In this document: one piece after another, positions 29,786 to 39,007 of the stretch
Numbering within the stretch: position 1 is the first letter of the stretch
Layout: every line of letters begins with the position of its first letter
Source of the DNA: Cupriavidus pauculus
GTDB taxonomy: Bacteria > Pseudomonadota > Gammaproteobacteria > Burkholderiales > Burkholderiaceae
Assembly: GCF_003854935.1 (NCBI RefSeq)
Contig: NZ_CP033970.1
Location: forward strand, 1,302,001-1,366,000
Reading direction: 5' to 3'
DNA: 64,000 nt
Program-made: the position numbers and the translations under genes
The notes under the pieces: model-generated
The model's database searches: none
What the model saw: the letters and a program-made list of their open reading frames with translations, nothing else
Told to the model about the DNA's origin: nothing

Positions 29786-30091
29786 ATGCAAGACGATTTG
29801 ATCGAGAAACTGAAGGCCAGCCGCCACTATCGCGAGCTGGTGCGCCGGCGCGGCCGGCTGGGATGGCTGCTGACGGCGGTGATGCTGGTGGTGTACTACG
29901 GCTACGTGCTGCTGATTGCGTTCGACAAGGAACTGCTGGCCACGCGCGTGGGGCAGGGCGTGATGACGTGGGGCATGCCGATCGGGCTGTTCGTGATTCT
30001 CTTCACGGTCGTCATCACGGGCCTCTACGTGCGCCACGCCAACCGGGTCTACGACGACCTGACCGACCGCATCAAGCAGGAGGTGGCATGA
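29786..30091 (+). CDS. yjcH: DUF485 (YjcH-like) membrane protein
   Basis: A 101-aa protein with two membrane helices and the DUF485 start [20 protein letters not shown], ending in a charged helix ([16 protein letters not shown]). It is the usual companion of the acetate symporter. AGGAGACAGG precedes the ATG. Its TGA overlaps the actP ATG as ATGA, so the two are translationally coupled. Confidence 0.93.
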   Translation: MQDDLIEKLKASRHYRELVRRRGRLGWLLTAVMLVVYYGYVLLIAFDKELLATRVGQGVMTWGMPIGLFVILFTVVITGLYVRHANRVYDDLTDRIKQEVA

Positions 30092-31755
30092 GCGCCCGGC
30101 ACGCATCCGTCATCGCGGCGGCCGGCGCGGCGCTGCTGTCGGCAGGTGCCGCCTGCGCGGCCGGCGGCGACCTGGGGCAGGCCGTCAAGCAGGCCACCAA
30201 CTGGACGGCCATCGGCATGTTCATGGTGTTCGTGATCGGCACGCTGTTCATCACCAAGTGGGCGGCCAAGAAGACGCGCTCGGCGGCCACGTTCTACACC
30301 GGCGGCGGCATCACGGGCTTCCAGAACGGGCTGGCCATTGCCGGCGACTTCATGTCGGCCGCGTCGTTCCTCGGCATCTCGGCGGCCGTCTACACCAGCG
30401 GCTATGACGGGCTGATCTATTCGATCGGCTTCCTGGTGGGCTGGCCGATCATCACGTTCCTGATGGCCGAGCGCCTGCGCAACCTGGGCCGCTTCACGTT
30501 TGCCGACGTGGCCGCGTACCGCTTCCGCCAGGCGCCGATCCGCGCGTTCGCGGCGTCGGGCACGCTGGTGGTGGTGGCGTTCTACCTGATCGCGCAGATG
30601 GTGGGCGCGGGCCAGTTGATCAAGCTGCTGTTCGGGCTGGAATACTGGGTGGCCGTGGTCATCGTCGGCGCGCTGATGATGATCTACGTGCTGTTCGGCG
30701 GCATGACGGCCACCACGTGGGTGCAGATCATCAAGGCGTGCCTGCTGCTGGGCGGCGCGTCGTTCATGGCGTTCATGGTGCTGGCGCAATTCCACTTCAG
30801 CCCCGAGGCGCTGTTCGCCAAGGCCGTGGAGGTGCACGCCAAGAAGGACTCGATCATGAGCCCGGGCAACTTCATCAAGGACCCGATCTCGGCCATCTCG
30901 TTCGGCATCGCGCTGATGTTCGGCACGGCCGGCCTGCCGCACATCCTGATGCGCTTCTTCACGGTGCCCAACGCCAAGGAGGCGCGCAAGTCGGTGTTCT
31001 GGGCCACCACGTGGATCGGGTACTTCTACATCCTCACGTTCATCATCGGCTTTGGCGCCATCGTGCTGGTCGGCACCAACGCCAGCTTCCAGGACGGCAG
31101 CGGCAAGCTGCTGGGCGGCGTGAACATGGCGGCCGTGCACCTGGCCAGCGCCGTGGGCGGCAATGTGTTCCTGGGCTTCATCTCGGCCGTGGCGTTCGCG
31201 ACCATCCTGGCCGTGGTGGCCGGGCTGACGCTGGCGGGTGCGTCGGCGGTGTCGCACGACCTGTACCAGACCGTGTTCAAGCACGGCCAGGCGTCGAGCG
31301 CGATGGAACTGCGGGTGTCGAAGATCACGACCGTCGTGCTGGGCATGGTCGCCGTGGTGCTGGGCATCGTGTTCGAGAAGCAGAACATCGCGTTCATGGT
31401 GTCGCTGGCGTTCGCCGTGGCGGCGTCGGCCAACTTCCCGGTGCTGTTCCTGTCGGTGCTGTGGAAGGGCTGCACCACGCGCGGCGCGATGATCGGCGGC
31501 TTCCTGGGCCTGCTGTCGGCCGTGGTGCTGACCGTGCTGTCGCAGGCGGTCTGGGTGGACGTGTTCCACTTCAAGAGCGCGCCGTTCCCGTACACGTCGC
31601 CGGCGCTGTTCTCGATGACCATCGGCTTCGTCGGCATCTGGCTGTTCTCGGTCACCGACCGGTCGCGCCGCGCGCTGATCGACAAGGCCGGCTTCGAGGC
31701 ACAGGAGCTGCGTTCGGAAACCGGCATCGGCGCGGGCGAAGCCGCCGCGCACTGA
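30088..31755 (+). CDS. actP: Cation/acetate symporter
   Basis: A 555-aa sodium/solute symporter family protein with a cleavable-looking N-terminus ([16 protein letters not shown]) and about thirteen membrane helices. Landmarks are [28 protein letters not shown] and [15 protein letters not shown], then [18 protein letters not shown]. It imports acetate and other short carboxylates such as glycolate. The gene follows yjcH directly; the acs gene usually linked to it is not within this window. A 13-bp terminator follows. Confidence 0.94.
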   Translation: MSARHASVIAAAGAALLSAGAACAAGGDLGQAVKQATNWTAIGMFMVFVIGTLFITKWAAKKTRSAATFYTGGGITGFQNGLAIAGDFMSAASFLGISAAVYTSGYDGLIYSIGFLVGWPIITFLMAERLRNLGRFTFADVAAYRFRQAPIRAFAASGTLVVVAFYLIAQMVGAGQLIKLLFGLEYWVAVVIVGALMMIYVLFGGMTATTWVQIIKACLLLGGASFMAFMVLAQFHFSPEALFAKAVEVHAKKDSIMSPGNFIKDPISAISFGIALMFGTAGLPHILMRFFTVPNAKEARKSVFWATTWIGYFYILTFIIGFGAIVLVGTNASFQDGSGKLLGGVNMAAVHLASAVGGNVFLGFISAVAFATILAVVAGLTLAGASAVSHDLYQTVFKHGQASSAMELRVSKITTVVLGMVAVVLGIVFEKQNIAFMVSLAFAVAASANFPVLFLSVLWKGCTTRGAMIGGFLGLLSAVVLTVLSQAVWVDVFHFKSAPFPYTSPALFSMTIGFVGIWLFSVTDRSRRALIDKAGFEAQELRSETGIGAGEAAAH

Positions 31756-31793
31756 TCCGGCGCCCCAGGGCGCAGAGGCACAACGGCAGAAGG

Positions 31794-31838
31794 CAAGACG
31801 GCCACGGCGGGATGACCCGGCGTGGCCGTCTTGCTTTA
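31794..31838 (+). terminator. Rho-independent terminator after actP
   Basis: A 13-bp stem CAAGACGGCCACG / CGTGGCCGTCTTG (31794-31806 with 31821-31833) and a 14-nt loop, followed by CTTTAT. It separates actP from the convergent DUF2322 gene. Confidence 0.75.
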
Positions 31839-31851
31839 TGGGGGGCTGGCG

Positions 31852-32181
31852 TCAGACGCGGACGATGCGTACCTGCAGCGCGGGGCCGCCGGCCACGATG
31901 GCCAGCAGGCGGTCGACGTTCGGATGCGCGCCGGGGCGGTTGCGGGCGTCGGCCGTATGCTCGGCAAAGACTGCCAGGCCATGTTCGGCCGCGCGGGCGT
32001 CTAGCGTGCCGAATGCCTGCTGCAGGTAGTGGTACACGGCCACCGAACCCTGCTTGCCCGGCACGTTGTCGATGCTGGCCACCACGGCGCCGCTGGCGTC
32101 GGCCAGTTCGATGCGGGCGATGCCGTCGATGGCCGGCAGTTGGGCGAGGTTGTCCTTGAAGACCGGTTGCGGCTGGATCAT
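31852..32181 (-). CDS. DUF2322 family protein
   Basis: A 109-aa cytoplasmic protein. The conserved stretch FKDNLAQLPAIDGIARIEL and the central DNVPGKQGSVAVYHYLQQAFG are characteristic, with FAEHTADARNRPGAHPN near the C-terminus. The function of this family is unknown. It lies 33 nt downstream of the A-rich end of the tRNA-Val terminator on the same strand, so some read-through from the tRNA promoter is possible. Confidence 0.85.
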   Translation of the reverse strand: MIQPQPVFKDNLAQLPAIDGIARIELADASGAVVASIDNVPGKQGSVAVYHYLQQAFGTLDARAAEHGLAVFAEHTADARNRPGAHPNVDRLLAIVAGGPALQVRIVRV

Positions 32182-32205
32182 GGAGAAGCGTTCCTTGCGG
32201 TCGGA

Positions 32206-32246
32206 AAAGCAAAAACGGACGGCGCCTGCAAGGGCGACCGTCCGTT
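32206..32246 (-). terminator. Terminator of tRNA-Val
   Basis: On the minus strand AACGGACGG pairs with CCGTCCGTT (9 bp), with inner pairing around the loop, followed by TTTGCTTTT. It sits 14 nt downstream of the tRNA 3' end. Confidence 0.85.
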
Positions 32247-32259
32247 CTGCATTGTGCGT

Positions 32260-32336
32260 TGGTAGGCTCGATTGGACTCGAACCAACGACCCCCACCATG
32301 TCAAGGTGGTGCTCTAACCAGCTGAGCTACGAGCCT
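32260..32336 (-). tRNA. tRNA-Val (anticodon GAC)
   Basis: A full cloverleaf on the minus strand, 77 nt with an encoded CCA end. Acceptor arm AGGCTCG pairs with CGAGCCT, D stem GCTC/GAGC, anticodon loop TTGACAT with anticodon GAC between stems CCACC and GGTGG, and T arm GTTGG-TTCGAGT-CCAAT. It decodes GUC valine codons, common in this GC-rich genome. Confidence 0.97.
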
Positions 32337-32349
32337 AGCGAAGGCGCGA

Positions 32350-32378
32350 ATTCTATAGAGAGCTTTCGCAAAGCGCAA
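32350..32378 (-). promoter_or_regulatory. Sigma-70 promoter of tRNA-Val
   Basis: On the minus strand a -10 hexamer TAGAAT (32350-32355) lies 17 bp from TTGCGC (32373-32378). Transcription would start near 32343, about 7 nt before the tRNA 5' end. The -10 matches five of six consensus bases; the -35 matches three. Confidence 0.6.
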
Positions 32379-32390
32379 GCCCCTGCTGCA

Positions 32391-32570
32391 TCATTCGTCG
32401 GTCTTGTCGGGCGGCACGGTCTTGCCCAGCAGCTTGCCAAGCAGGCCGTTCTTGCCGGCGCCCTGCTGGCGCGGCGATTTCGGCAGCGAGCCTGCCCGGT
32501 TGGCGCCGGCCTGCTTGAGATGGTTATTGATCTTCAGGCCCTTGTTCTTTTCCAGGTCGGTTTTCTTCAC
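32391..32570 (-). CDS. Small basic protein with a DLEKNKGLKINN motif
   Basis: A 59-aa protein starting at GTG 32570, supported by GGGAAG 8 nt upstream. The N-terminal KKTDLEKNKGLKINNHLKQ is followed by a Ser/Gly/Lys-rich tail with GLLGKLLGKTVPPDK. It resembles small basic proteins seen in related genomes but I know no assigned function. The frame is open further upstream, where it shadows the neighbouring secreted-protein gene, so the GTG start is the sensible choice. Confidence 0.6.
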   Translation of the reverse strand: MKKTDLEKNKGLKINNHLKQAGANRAGSLPKSPRQQGAGKNGLLGKLLGKTVPPDKTDE

Positions 32571-32637
32571 GGACAGCTTCCCAATTGGTTGAGCCGGGCA
32601 TTGTACGCAGGTGCGGCCATGGCGCGCGACCCGGCGG

Positions 32638-32919
32638 TCAGTCGTCGCCCTTGATGGCCTGCTTGGTCGCCTGATAGCCGCGCTTGGTGGTATCGGCCAC
32701 CGCATGGCCCGCGTCGCGCGCGCCGTGGCCGATGGTGCGGCCGGCTTCCTTGGCGCCATGGCCGATCGTGCGCGCCACGTCGGCCACCGCGTGGCCGGTC
32801 TTCTTGCCGGCCTCCTTGACGCCTTCCTTGAACGCGTGTGCATCGGACGCCACGCTGGCATGCACCATCGGACTCGCGATGGCGATCACAAGCACGGGGA
32901 GCAGGGTCTTCAGGCGCAT
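32638..32919 (-). CDS. Secreted helical-repeat protein
   Basis: A 93-aa protein with a signal peptide ending ASPMVHA. The mature part is an amphipathic repeat of about 11 residues: KKTGHAVADVARTIGHGAKE, then RTIGHGARDAGHAVADTTKRG. The repeats recall apolipoprotein or LEA-like helices that coat membranes. No cysteine or catalytic motif is present. It is probably periplasmic. Its role is unknown; it may be cotranscribed with the small gene 67 nt downstream. Confidence 0.7.
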   Translation of the reverse strand: MRLKTLLPVLVIAIASPMVHASVASDAHAFKEGVKEAGKKTGHAVADVARTIGHGAKEAGRTIGHGARDAGHAVADTTKRGYQATKQAIKGDD

Positions 32920-33010
32920 GGTGGATACGTATCGGTGTGGCAGTTGGGCGGATTCTACCCGCGTTGGGGCGGGGATTCCCGCCAGCCGTCCGGCCGGCGG
33001 GTGTGGGCCA

Positions 33011-34258
33011 TCAGCGGGCCGGGCCGGCGTCGGTGATCGCGCTGTAGACCAGCGTGCGCAACTGGCGCCGCACCGGATAGGCCGACGACGGCAGCAACTG
33101 CGTCAGGAACAGCCCGATCAGGTCTTCCTGCGGATCGACCCAGAAGAACGTACTGGCCGCGCCGCCCCAGAACATGTCGCCCGCGCTGCCCGGGATCAGC
33201 GTGCTGGCCGGCGCGATGGTCGTCGCGAAGCCCAGCCCGAAGCCCACGCCGTCGTAGGTGGCCTCGCTGAACATCGAGCGGGTCAGCCGCGGGATGTCCG
33301 CGCCGCCGGGCAGGTGGTTGGCGGTCATCAGCGCCAGTGTCTTGGGCGACAGCAGCCGCACGCCGTCCAGTTCGCCGCCGTTCAGCAGCATCCGCGCAAA
33401 GCGCATGTAGTCGGCCGCCGTCGACACCAGCCCGCCGCCGCCGGACAGGAACGCGGGCGGCTTCAGGTACGGGCTGGTCTGCGGATCGTCCTGCAGCATC
33501 GGCCCGCGCGGCGTGATGACCTTGGAACCCAGCGTGCCCACGGCGTAGCAGGCGCAGAAGCGGCTGGCCTTGTGCGCCGGCACGTGAAAGCCGGTATTGA
33601 CCATGCCGAGCGGGTCCAGGATGCGCTGGCGCAGGAACGCGTCGAACGGCATGCCGCTGATCTTGCCGACCAGGTAGCCCAGCACGTCGGTGGACACCGA
33701 GTAGTTCCACGCCTCGCCCGGCGAGAATTCCAGCGGCAGCGTGGCCAGCTTGGCGATCATGTCGTCCAGCGTGCCTTCGGTGGCCAGTTCGCCGATCTTG
33801 AGCTTGCGGTAGGCCGCGTCGACGTTGCTGTTCTGCTGGAAGCCGTAGGTCAGGCCCGAGGTATGGCGCAGCAGGTCCACCACCAGCATGGGCCGGGCCG
33901 GCGGGCGGGTCTGAAAGCCCTCCATGAAGCCGCCGGCGAACACACCCAGGTTTTCCCAGGCGGGAATGTACTTGCTGACCGGATCGTCCAGCGCGATCCG
34001 GCACTCCTCCACCAGCATCATGATGGCCACCGACGTGATCGGCTTGGTCATCGAATAGATGCGGAAGATCGCATCGTCGGCCAGCGGCACCTGCCGTTCG
34101 CGGTCCGCCTGGCCCAGCACCGCGTTGAGCGCCAGCCCGCCGCGCCGCCACACCTGCACCAGCGCGCCCGGCAGCTTGCCCGGCGCGACGTAGGTCTCGT
34201 CGATGAAGCGTCCGATCCGGTCCAGCCGGTCCCGGGACATCCCCTGCGTGTCCTGCAT
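33011..34258 (-). CDS. Serine hydrolase of the beta-lactamase (class C)/esterase family
   Basis: A 415-aa beta-lactamase-fold hydrolase of the EstB/LovD type. The catalytic SxxK is SMTKPITS near residue 70, and the second motif Tyr-x-Asn/Ser is in AWNYSVSTDVLG. There is no signal peptide, so it is cytoplasmic and more likely an esterase or transesterase than an antibiotic-resistance enzyme. AAGGAGG precedes ATG 34258. It lies 53 nt downstream of the EamA exporter gene on the same strand and may share its transcript. Confidence 0.92.
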   Translation of the reverse strand: MQDTQGMSRDRLDRIGRFIDETYVAPGKLPGALVQVWRRGGLALNAVLGQADRERQVPLADDAIFRIYSMTKPITSVAIMMLVEECRIALDDPVSKYIPAWENLGVFAGGFMEGFQTRPPARPMLVVDLLRHTSGLTYGFQQNSNVDAAYRKLKIGELATEGTLDDMIAKLATLPLEFSPGEAWNYSVSTDVLGYLVGKISGMPFDAFLRQRILDPLGMVNTGFHVPAHKASRFCACYAVGTLGSKVITPRGPMLQDDPQTSPYLKPPAFLSGGGGLVSTAADYMRFARMLLNGGELDGVRLLSPKTLALMTANHLPGGADIPRLTRSMFSEATYDGVGFGLGFATTIAPASTLIPGSAGDMFWGGAASTFFWVDPQEDLIGLFLTQLLPSSAYPVRRQLRTLVYSAITDAGPAR

Positions 34259-34311
34259 ATCCGGTGCCTCCTTGCGATGGGATTGAATTGGGGGGAGGGC
34301 CCGGCGCGCGT

Positions 34312-35217
34312 TCAGGCGGAGGGTTTGCGCGCCCCCCACGGCAGCAGGCCGCGCCACGGCCATCCCAGCGTCATGCCGGCGGCGGCCAGCAGGATCAGCG
34401 CGGCACCGCCCACTTGCGACAGGTGTAGCTGATGCCCGAATGCGAGCCGGTCCACCAGAATGGCCACGATAGGATAAATGAACGACAACGCCCCTGTCAG
34501 GTGGGTGGGCAGTTTCTGGATGGCGCCATATAGCAGGATGTACATCAGCCCCGTATGCACCACGCCCATGGTGGCCAGCGTGGCCCATGGCAGCGCGCCG
34601 GCCGGCAGGTCCGCGCGCAGCGCCAGCGGCAGCAGCAGGACGCTGCCCACCAGCACGTGGATCAGCGCGATCAGGTGCGGCGGCACGCCGCGTAGCTGCT
34701 TGGCGATCAGCGCGGCCAGCGCATAGCAGAACGCCGCGCCCAGCGCCAGCGCGATGCCGCCCAGGTAGCTGCCGTGCGCCGCGCCGCCACCGGGCCGGGC
34801 CTGCACGATCAGCAGCATGCCGCCGAAAGCCAGCACCAGCCACGCCACCTTGGCGCCGGTGATGCGCTCGCCCAGGCACAGCGCCCCGAGCGCCACCAGC
34901 ATGAACGGCTGGGTGTTGTAGACGGCCGTGGCGATCGAGATCGACGCGCCCGCGTAGGCCGAGAACAACAGCAGCCAGTTGGCGACGATGGCCACCCCGC
35001 CCGCCACGGCCAGCAGCGCCTGCCGCCCCGTGATCTGGCCCGGCCGCAGGTAGCCGCGCGCCAGGCACACCGGGATCAGCACCAGCGCGCCGAACGCGCA
35101 GCGCCAGAACACCACCTGCGTGACGGGCCGCCCCGACACCACCACCAGCCAGCCGATGGTGCCCGAGATCACCATCGCCGCCACCATTTCCAGCATCCCC
35201 CGCGTTCGCTCCTGCAC
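34312..35217 (-). CDS. EamA/DMT superfamily exporter
   Basis: A 301-aa drug/metabolite transporter with ten predicted membrane helices in two EamA repeats. The first starts GMLEMVAAMVISGTIGWLVVVSG and the second near HGSYLGGIALALGAAFCYALAAL. The start is GTG 35217, supported by GGGGAGA 8 nt upstream; ATG 35196 is also possible. It is divergent from a frameshifted Lrp-type regulator, an arrangement typical for amino-acid exporters controlled by Lrp-like proteins. The substrate is not identifiable. Confidence 0.92.
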   Translation of the reverse strand: MQERTRGMLEMVAAMVISGTIGWLVVVSGRPVTQVVFWRCAFGALVLIPVCLARGYLRPGQITGRQALLAVAGGVAIVANWLLLFSAYAGASISIATAVYNTQPFMLVALGALCLGERITGAKVAWLVLAFGGMLLIVQARPGGGAAHGSYLGGIALALGAAFCYALAALIAKQLRGVPPHLIALIHVLVGSVLLLPLALRADLPAGALPWATLATMGVVHTGLMYILLYGAIQKLPTHLTGALSFIYPIVAILVDRLAFGHQLHLSQVGGAALILLAAAGMTLGWPWRGLLPWGARKPSA

Positions 35218-35337
35218 GGCTGTCTCCCCAAGTTCGAGGGTTGCAGTCTATCGGGTGTGGCCTACAATCCACAGGCGAAATGGCAGGCAAACCGCCATTT
35301 TTTCCGTATTCCGTAAGGTCAAGGCGAGGAAAACCTT

Positions 35338-35774
35338 ATGTCGCTCGACGATATCGACCGCCGGCTGCTGGCGCTGCTGCAGCAGGACGGCCGCATGCCG
35401 GTCAAGGCGCTGGCCGAACAGGTGGGGCTGTCGTCCCCGGGCACCTCGAGCGGCTGCGCCGGCTGGAGGACCGCGGCGTGATCCGCGGTTTCACGGTCGA
35501 TGTGGAGCCGCGCACGCTGGGCTTTGCGATGCAGGCCATCGTCCGCATCCGGCCGCTGCCGGGCCGGCTGCACGCGGTGCAGAAGCTGATCGAAGGCATT
35601 CCCGAATTCGCCGAGTGCGACAAGGTGACCGGCGACGACTGCTTCATCGGCCGGCTCTACCTGCGGTCCATCGAGCACCTGGACCACATCCTGGAGCAGA
35701 TCACCGAGATGGCGGAGACCAGCTCGGCCATCGTCAAGTCCCAGCCGGTGCGGCGGCGCCTGCCGCCGCTGTAG
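35338..35774 (+). pseudogene. Lrp/AsnC family regulator, frameshifted in the DNA-binding region
   Basis: ATG 35338 opens MSLDDIDRRLLALLQQDGR followed by VKALAEQVGLSSPGT, the AsnC helix-turn-helix. The frame then runs into a stop after 15 wrong codons. From 35448 the next frame continues the family as ERLRRLEDRGVIRGF, then the ligand-binding (RAM) domain to 35774. Loss of one base near 35446-35448 (TCGAG where TCGGAG is expected) explains the break; restoring it gives a 145-aa protein. Either the gene is inactive or there is a sequencing error. It is divergent from the EamA exporter, its likely target. Confidence 0.8.
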
Positions 35775-35804
35775 CCGGGCAGGGCGGCCGGGCCGGCGGC
35801 GCTG

Positions 35805-35813
35805 TGGGATAAT
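35805..35813 (+). promoter_or_regulatory. Extended -10 promoter upstream of ilvD
   Basis: TGGGATAAT combines a TG extension with GATAAT (35808-35813), 111 nt before the ilvD ATG. No -35 match is visible. Placement between the Lrp-type gene and ilvD fits an ilvD promoter, but this rests on one motif. Confidence 0.4.
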
Positions 35814-35923
35814 GCCGCGTTTTGCCCGGCGCCCGGCTCACAAGGCCGCCCGCACGGGTGTGTCCTGGCCCTGACCGATCCCCCCGTGGGCCGCTGCGTT
35901 TGCGTATTTTCCAAGCACCCACA

Positions 35924-37783
35924 ATGCCCACATACCGTTCCAAGACCTCCACCGCCGGCCGCAACATGGCCGGCGCGCGCTCGCTGTGGCGCGCCACCGG
36001 CATGAAAGACGAGGATTTCCAGAAGCCCATCATCGCGGTGGTCAATTCGTTCACCCAGTTCGTGCCCGGCCACGTCCACCTGAAGGACCTGGGCCAACTC
36101 GTGGCGCGCGAGATCGAGGCCGCCGGCGGCGTGGCCAAGGAATTCAACACGATCGCCGTGGACGACGGCATCGCCATGGGCCACGACGGCATGCTGTACT
36201 CGCTGCCCAGCCGCGACATCATCGCCGACTCGGTGGAATACATGGTCAACGCGCACTGCGCCGACGCCATGGTCTGCATCTCGAACTGCGACAAGATCAC
36301 CCCGGGCATGCTGATGGCCGCCATGCGGCTGAACATCCCCGTGATCTTCGTCTCGGGCGGCCCGATGGAAGCCGGCAAGACGCGCCTGGCCAACCCGGTG
36401 ACCAAGACCATCGAACTGAAGAAGCTGGACCTCGTGGACGCGATGGTCATGGCCGCCGATGCGTCGTACACCGACGAAGAGGTGGAGCAGGTGGAACGCT
36501 CGGCCTGCCCGACGTGCGGCTCGTGCTCGGGCATGTTCACGGCCAACTCGATGAACTGCCTGACCGAGGCGCTGGGCCTGTCGCTGCCCGGCAACGGCAC
36601 CGTGGTGGCCACGCACGCGGACCGCGAGCAACTGTTCCGCCGCGCCGGCCGCCGCATCGTCGACCTGGCCCGCATGTACTACGAGCAGAACGACGAACGC
36701 GTGCTGCCGAGGTCGGTGGGGTTCAAGGCGTTCGAGAACGCCATGACGCTGGACATCGCCATGGGCGGGTCCACCAACACGATCCTGCACCTGCTGGCCA
36801 TTGCCCGCGAGGCCGAGATCGACTTCACGATGGCCGACATCGACCGCATGTCGCGCTCGGTGCCGCAGCTCTGCAAGGTGGCGCCGAACACGAACAAGTA
36901 CCACATCGAGGACGTGCACCGCGCCGGCGGCATCATGGCCATCCTGGGCGAGCTGGACCGCGCGGGCAAGCTGCACACCGACGTGCCCACCGTGCACACG
37001 CCGACGCTCAAGGACGCGCTGGACCAGTGGGACATCGTCCGCACGCAGGACGAGGCCGTGCGCACGTTCTACATGGCCGGCCCGGCCGGCGTGCCCACGC
37101 AGGTGGCGTTCAGCCAGAACACCCGCTGGCCCAGCCTGGACCTGGACCGCGCCGAGGGCTGCATCCGCTCGTACGACCATGCGTTCTCGAAGGAAGGCGG
37201 CCTGGCCGTGCTGACCGGCAACATCGCGCTGGACGGCTGCGTGGTCAAGACGGCCGGCGTGGACGAGAGCATCCTGGTGTTCGAGGGCTCGGCGCACGTG
37301 ACCGAGTCGCAGGACGAGGCGGTCGAGAACATCCTGAACGACAAGGTCAAGGCCGGCGACGTGGTGATCGTGCGCTACGAAGGCCCCAAGGGCGGCCCCG
37401 GCATGCAGGAAATGCTCTACCCGACCAGCTACATCAAGTCCAAGGGCCTGGGCAAGGCATGCGCGCTGCTGACCGACGGCCGCTTCTCGGGCGGCACCTC
37501 GGGCCTGTCGATCGGGCACTGCTCGCCCGAGGCGGCGGCCGGTGGCGCCATCGGCCTGGTCCGTGACGGCGACCGCATCCGCATCGACATCCCGAACCGG
37601 ACCATCGACGTGCTGGTGTCCGACGAGGAACTGGCGGCGCGCCGCGCCGAGCAGGACGCCCGAGGCTGGAAGCCGGCCCGGCCGCGCCCGCGCAAGGTGT
37701 CCGCCGCGCTGAAGGCATACGCCAAGCTGGTCATGTCGGCCGACAAGGGCGCCGTGCGCGACCCGTCGCTGCTGGACGACTGA
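35924..37783 (+). CDS. ilvD: Dihydroxy-acid dehydratase
   Basis: A 619-aa enzyme of branched-chain amino-acid synthesis. It dehydrates 2,3-dihydroxy-isovalerate and its isoleucine-pathway homologue, using an iron-sulfur cluster. The cluster cysteines are in [12 protein letters not shown] near residue 120 and [21 protein letters not shown] near 195. The start [23 protein letters not shown] and the end part [20 protein letters not shown] are standard, and the length matches the long E. coli-type form. It stands alone; other ilv genes are not in the window. Confidence 0.97.
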   Translation: MPTYRSKTSTAGRNMAGARSLWRATGMKDEDFQKPIIAVVNSFTQFVPGHVHLKDLGQLVAREIEAAGGVAKEFNTIAVDDGIAMGHDGMLYSLPSRDIIADSVEYMVNAHCADAMVCISNCDKITPGMLMAAMRLNIPVIFVSGGPMEAGKTRLANPVTKTIELKKLDLVDAMVMAADASYTDEEVEQVERSACPTCGSCSGMFTANSMNCLTEALGLSLPGNGTVVATHADREQLFRRAGRRIVDLARMYYEQNDERVLPRSVGFKAFENAMTLDIAMGGSTNTILHLLAIAREAEIDFTMADIDRMSRSVPQLCKVAPNTNKYHIEDVHRAGGIMAILGELDRAGKLHTDVPTVHTPTLKDALDQWDIVRTQDEAVRTFYMAGPAGVPTQVAFSQNTRWPSLDLDRAEGCIRSYDHAFSKEGGLAVLTGNIALDGCVVKTAGVDESILVFEGSAHVTESQDEAVENILNDKVKAGDVVIVRYEGPKGGPGMQEMLYPTSYIKSKGLGKACALLTDGRFSGGTSGLSIGHCSPEAAAGGAIGLVRDGDRIRIDIPNRTIDVLVSDEELAARRAEQDARGWKPARPRPRKVSAALKAYAKLVMSADKGAVRDPSLLDD

Positions 37784-37787
37784 CCGA

Positions 37788-37810
37788 CGGCCGGGTCTCG
37801 CGCCCGGCCG
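37788..37810 (+). terminator. Possible hairpin terminator after ilvD
   Basis: An 8-bp stem CGGCCGGG / CCCGGCCG with a 7-nt loop begins 5 nt after the ilvD stop. There is no T tract, so termination is uncertain. Confidence 0.35.
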
Positions 37811-37880
37811 CATCGTCCGGCGTTCCCCGCGCCGGAAGCCGGGCGGCGCCCCCGCCGCCCGCGCATCTCTTCATATATCC

Positions 37881-37910
37881 GCACATGCCCGCACATGCCC
37901 GCACATGCCC
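37881..37910. repeat. Three perfect 10-bp tandem repeats
   Basis: GCACATGCCC occurs three times head to tail, about one helical turn apart. It lies between ilvD and the Bug gene at 38026, about 115 nt before that ATG. Repeated turn-spaced sites could be a binding array for a regulator; slippage is the alternative. Confidence 0.7.
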
Positions 37911-38025
37911 GCCGTGGTCCGGTCGATAGGACCAGCTGGTTCCATTGAGTGACCCGGCCGTGGGGCATAGAGTCCGCCTGAACCCCGAAAGCAAGAGAAC
38001 AGAGGAACAGAGGCGGAGACAAACG

Positions 38026-38997
38026 ATGTCGATCAGTCGAAGACGTATCCTGGCCGGCGCCGCGCTGGCCATGTTGGCCACCCTGGCGCCCGTGGCGCCG
38101 GCCCTGGCGCAGGACAAGCCCATCACCATCGTCGTGGGCAGCCCCGCCGGCGGCACCACCGACGCGCTGGCGCGCCTGATCGCGCGCTCGATGGCCGAGA
38201 CGCTGCACCGCTCCGTGGTGGTGGACAACCGGCCCGGCGCGGGCGGCAACATCGCCGCGCAGTACGTGGCGCGCGCCACGCCGGACGGCAGCACGCTGCT
38301 GATGAGCTTCACCGGCCACACCATCAACGCCACGCTCTACAAGAACCTGCCGTTCGATCCGGTCAAGGATTTCACGCCGATCACGATGGTCGCGCGCGTG
38401 CCGAGCGTGCTGGTGGCGCGCAAGGGCGTGCCGTTCGACACCACGGCCGGGCTGGTCGACTACGCGAAGAAAAACCCCGGCAAGCTGACGTTCGCGATCG
38501 GCGCGCAGGGGTCGTCGCTGCATCTGGCCAGCGAGCAGTTCAAGCTCCAGACCGGCACCGACATCGTGAACATCCCGTACAAGGGCACCAACCCGGCGCT
38601 GACCGACCTGCTGGGCGGCACCGTCGACCTGATGTTCGCCAGCACGGTCAACGTGCTGCCGCACGTGAAGGCCGGCACGCTGAAGTTCCTGGGCGTCAGC
38701 AGCAAGGACGCGCTGGCGCAGTTTCCGGGCGTGCCGCCGATCGGGCAGACGGTCAAGGGCTTCGAGTCGTCGGCGTGGTTCGGGCTGTTTGGCCCGGCCC
38801 GGCTGCCGCAGGCCGTGACCGACCAGCTCTACCGCGCCGTGAAGATCGCCGTGGACGACCCGGCGTACCGCAAGCGCATGGAAACCGAGGCGGCCAGCGC
38901 CATCAGCATGACGCCCCAGGCGTTTGGCGCATTCGTGCGCAGCGACATCGCGCACTGGGCGCGCGTGATCCAGGCGTCTGGCACCAAGGTGGAATGA
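38026..38997 (+). CDS. Bug/TctC family periplasmic solute-binding protein
   Basis: A 323-aa Bug receptor with a signal peptide carrying SRRRILAGAALA and ending PALAQ. Ligand-binding motifs are ITIVVGSPAGGTTDALARL, VDNRPGAGGNIAAQ, ATPDGS and VNIPYKGTNPALTDLLGG. The dehydratase large-subunit gene starts 10 nt downstream, so it is the first gene of the operon that runs to the lyase. It probably binds the carboxylic acid degraded by that operon. No TctA or TctB genes are present. Confidence 0.93.
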   Translation: MSISRRRILAGAALAMLATLAPVAPALAQDKPITIVVGSPAGGTTDALARLIARSMAETLHRSVVVDNRPGAGGNIAAQYVARATPDGSTLLMSFTGHTINATLYKNLPFDPVKDFTPITMVARVPSVLVARKGVPFDTTAGLVDYAKKNPGKLTFAIGAQGSSLHLASEQFKLQTGTDIVNIPYKGTNPALTDLLGGTVDLMFASTVNVLPHVKAGTLKFLGVSSKDALAQFPGVPPIGQTVKGFESSAWFGLFGPARLPQAVTDQLYRAVKIAVDDPAYRKRMETEAASAISMTPQAFGAFVRSDIAHWARVIQASGTKVE

Positions 38998-39007
38998 AGG
39001 AATCGAG

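Noticed and set aside
32260-32336. Integration site of a genomic island at tRNA-Val
   Set aside because: No integrase, no direct repeat of the tRNA 3' end and no change in base composition on either side within the window.
33011-34258. Antibiotic-resistance beta-lactamase
   Set aside because: No signal peptide, and the SMTK/YSV motifs match the esterase-type members of the family.
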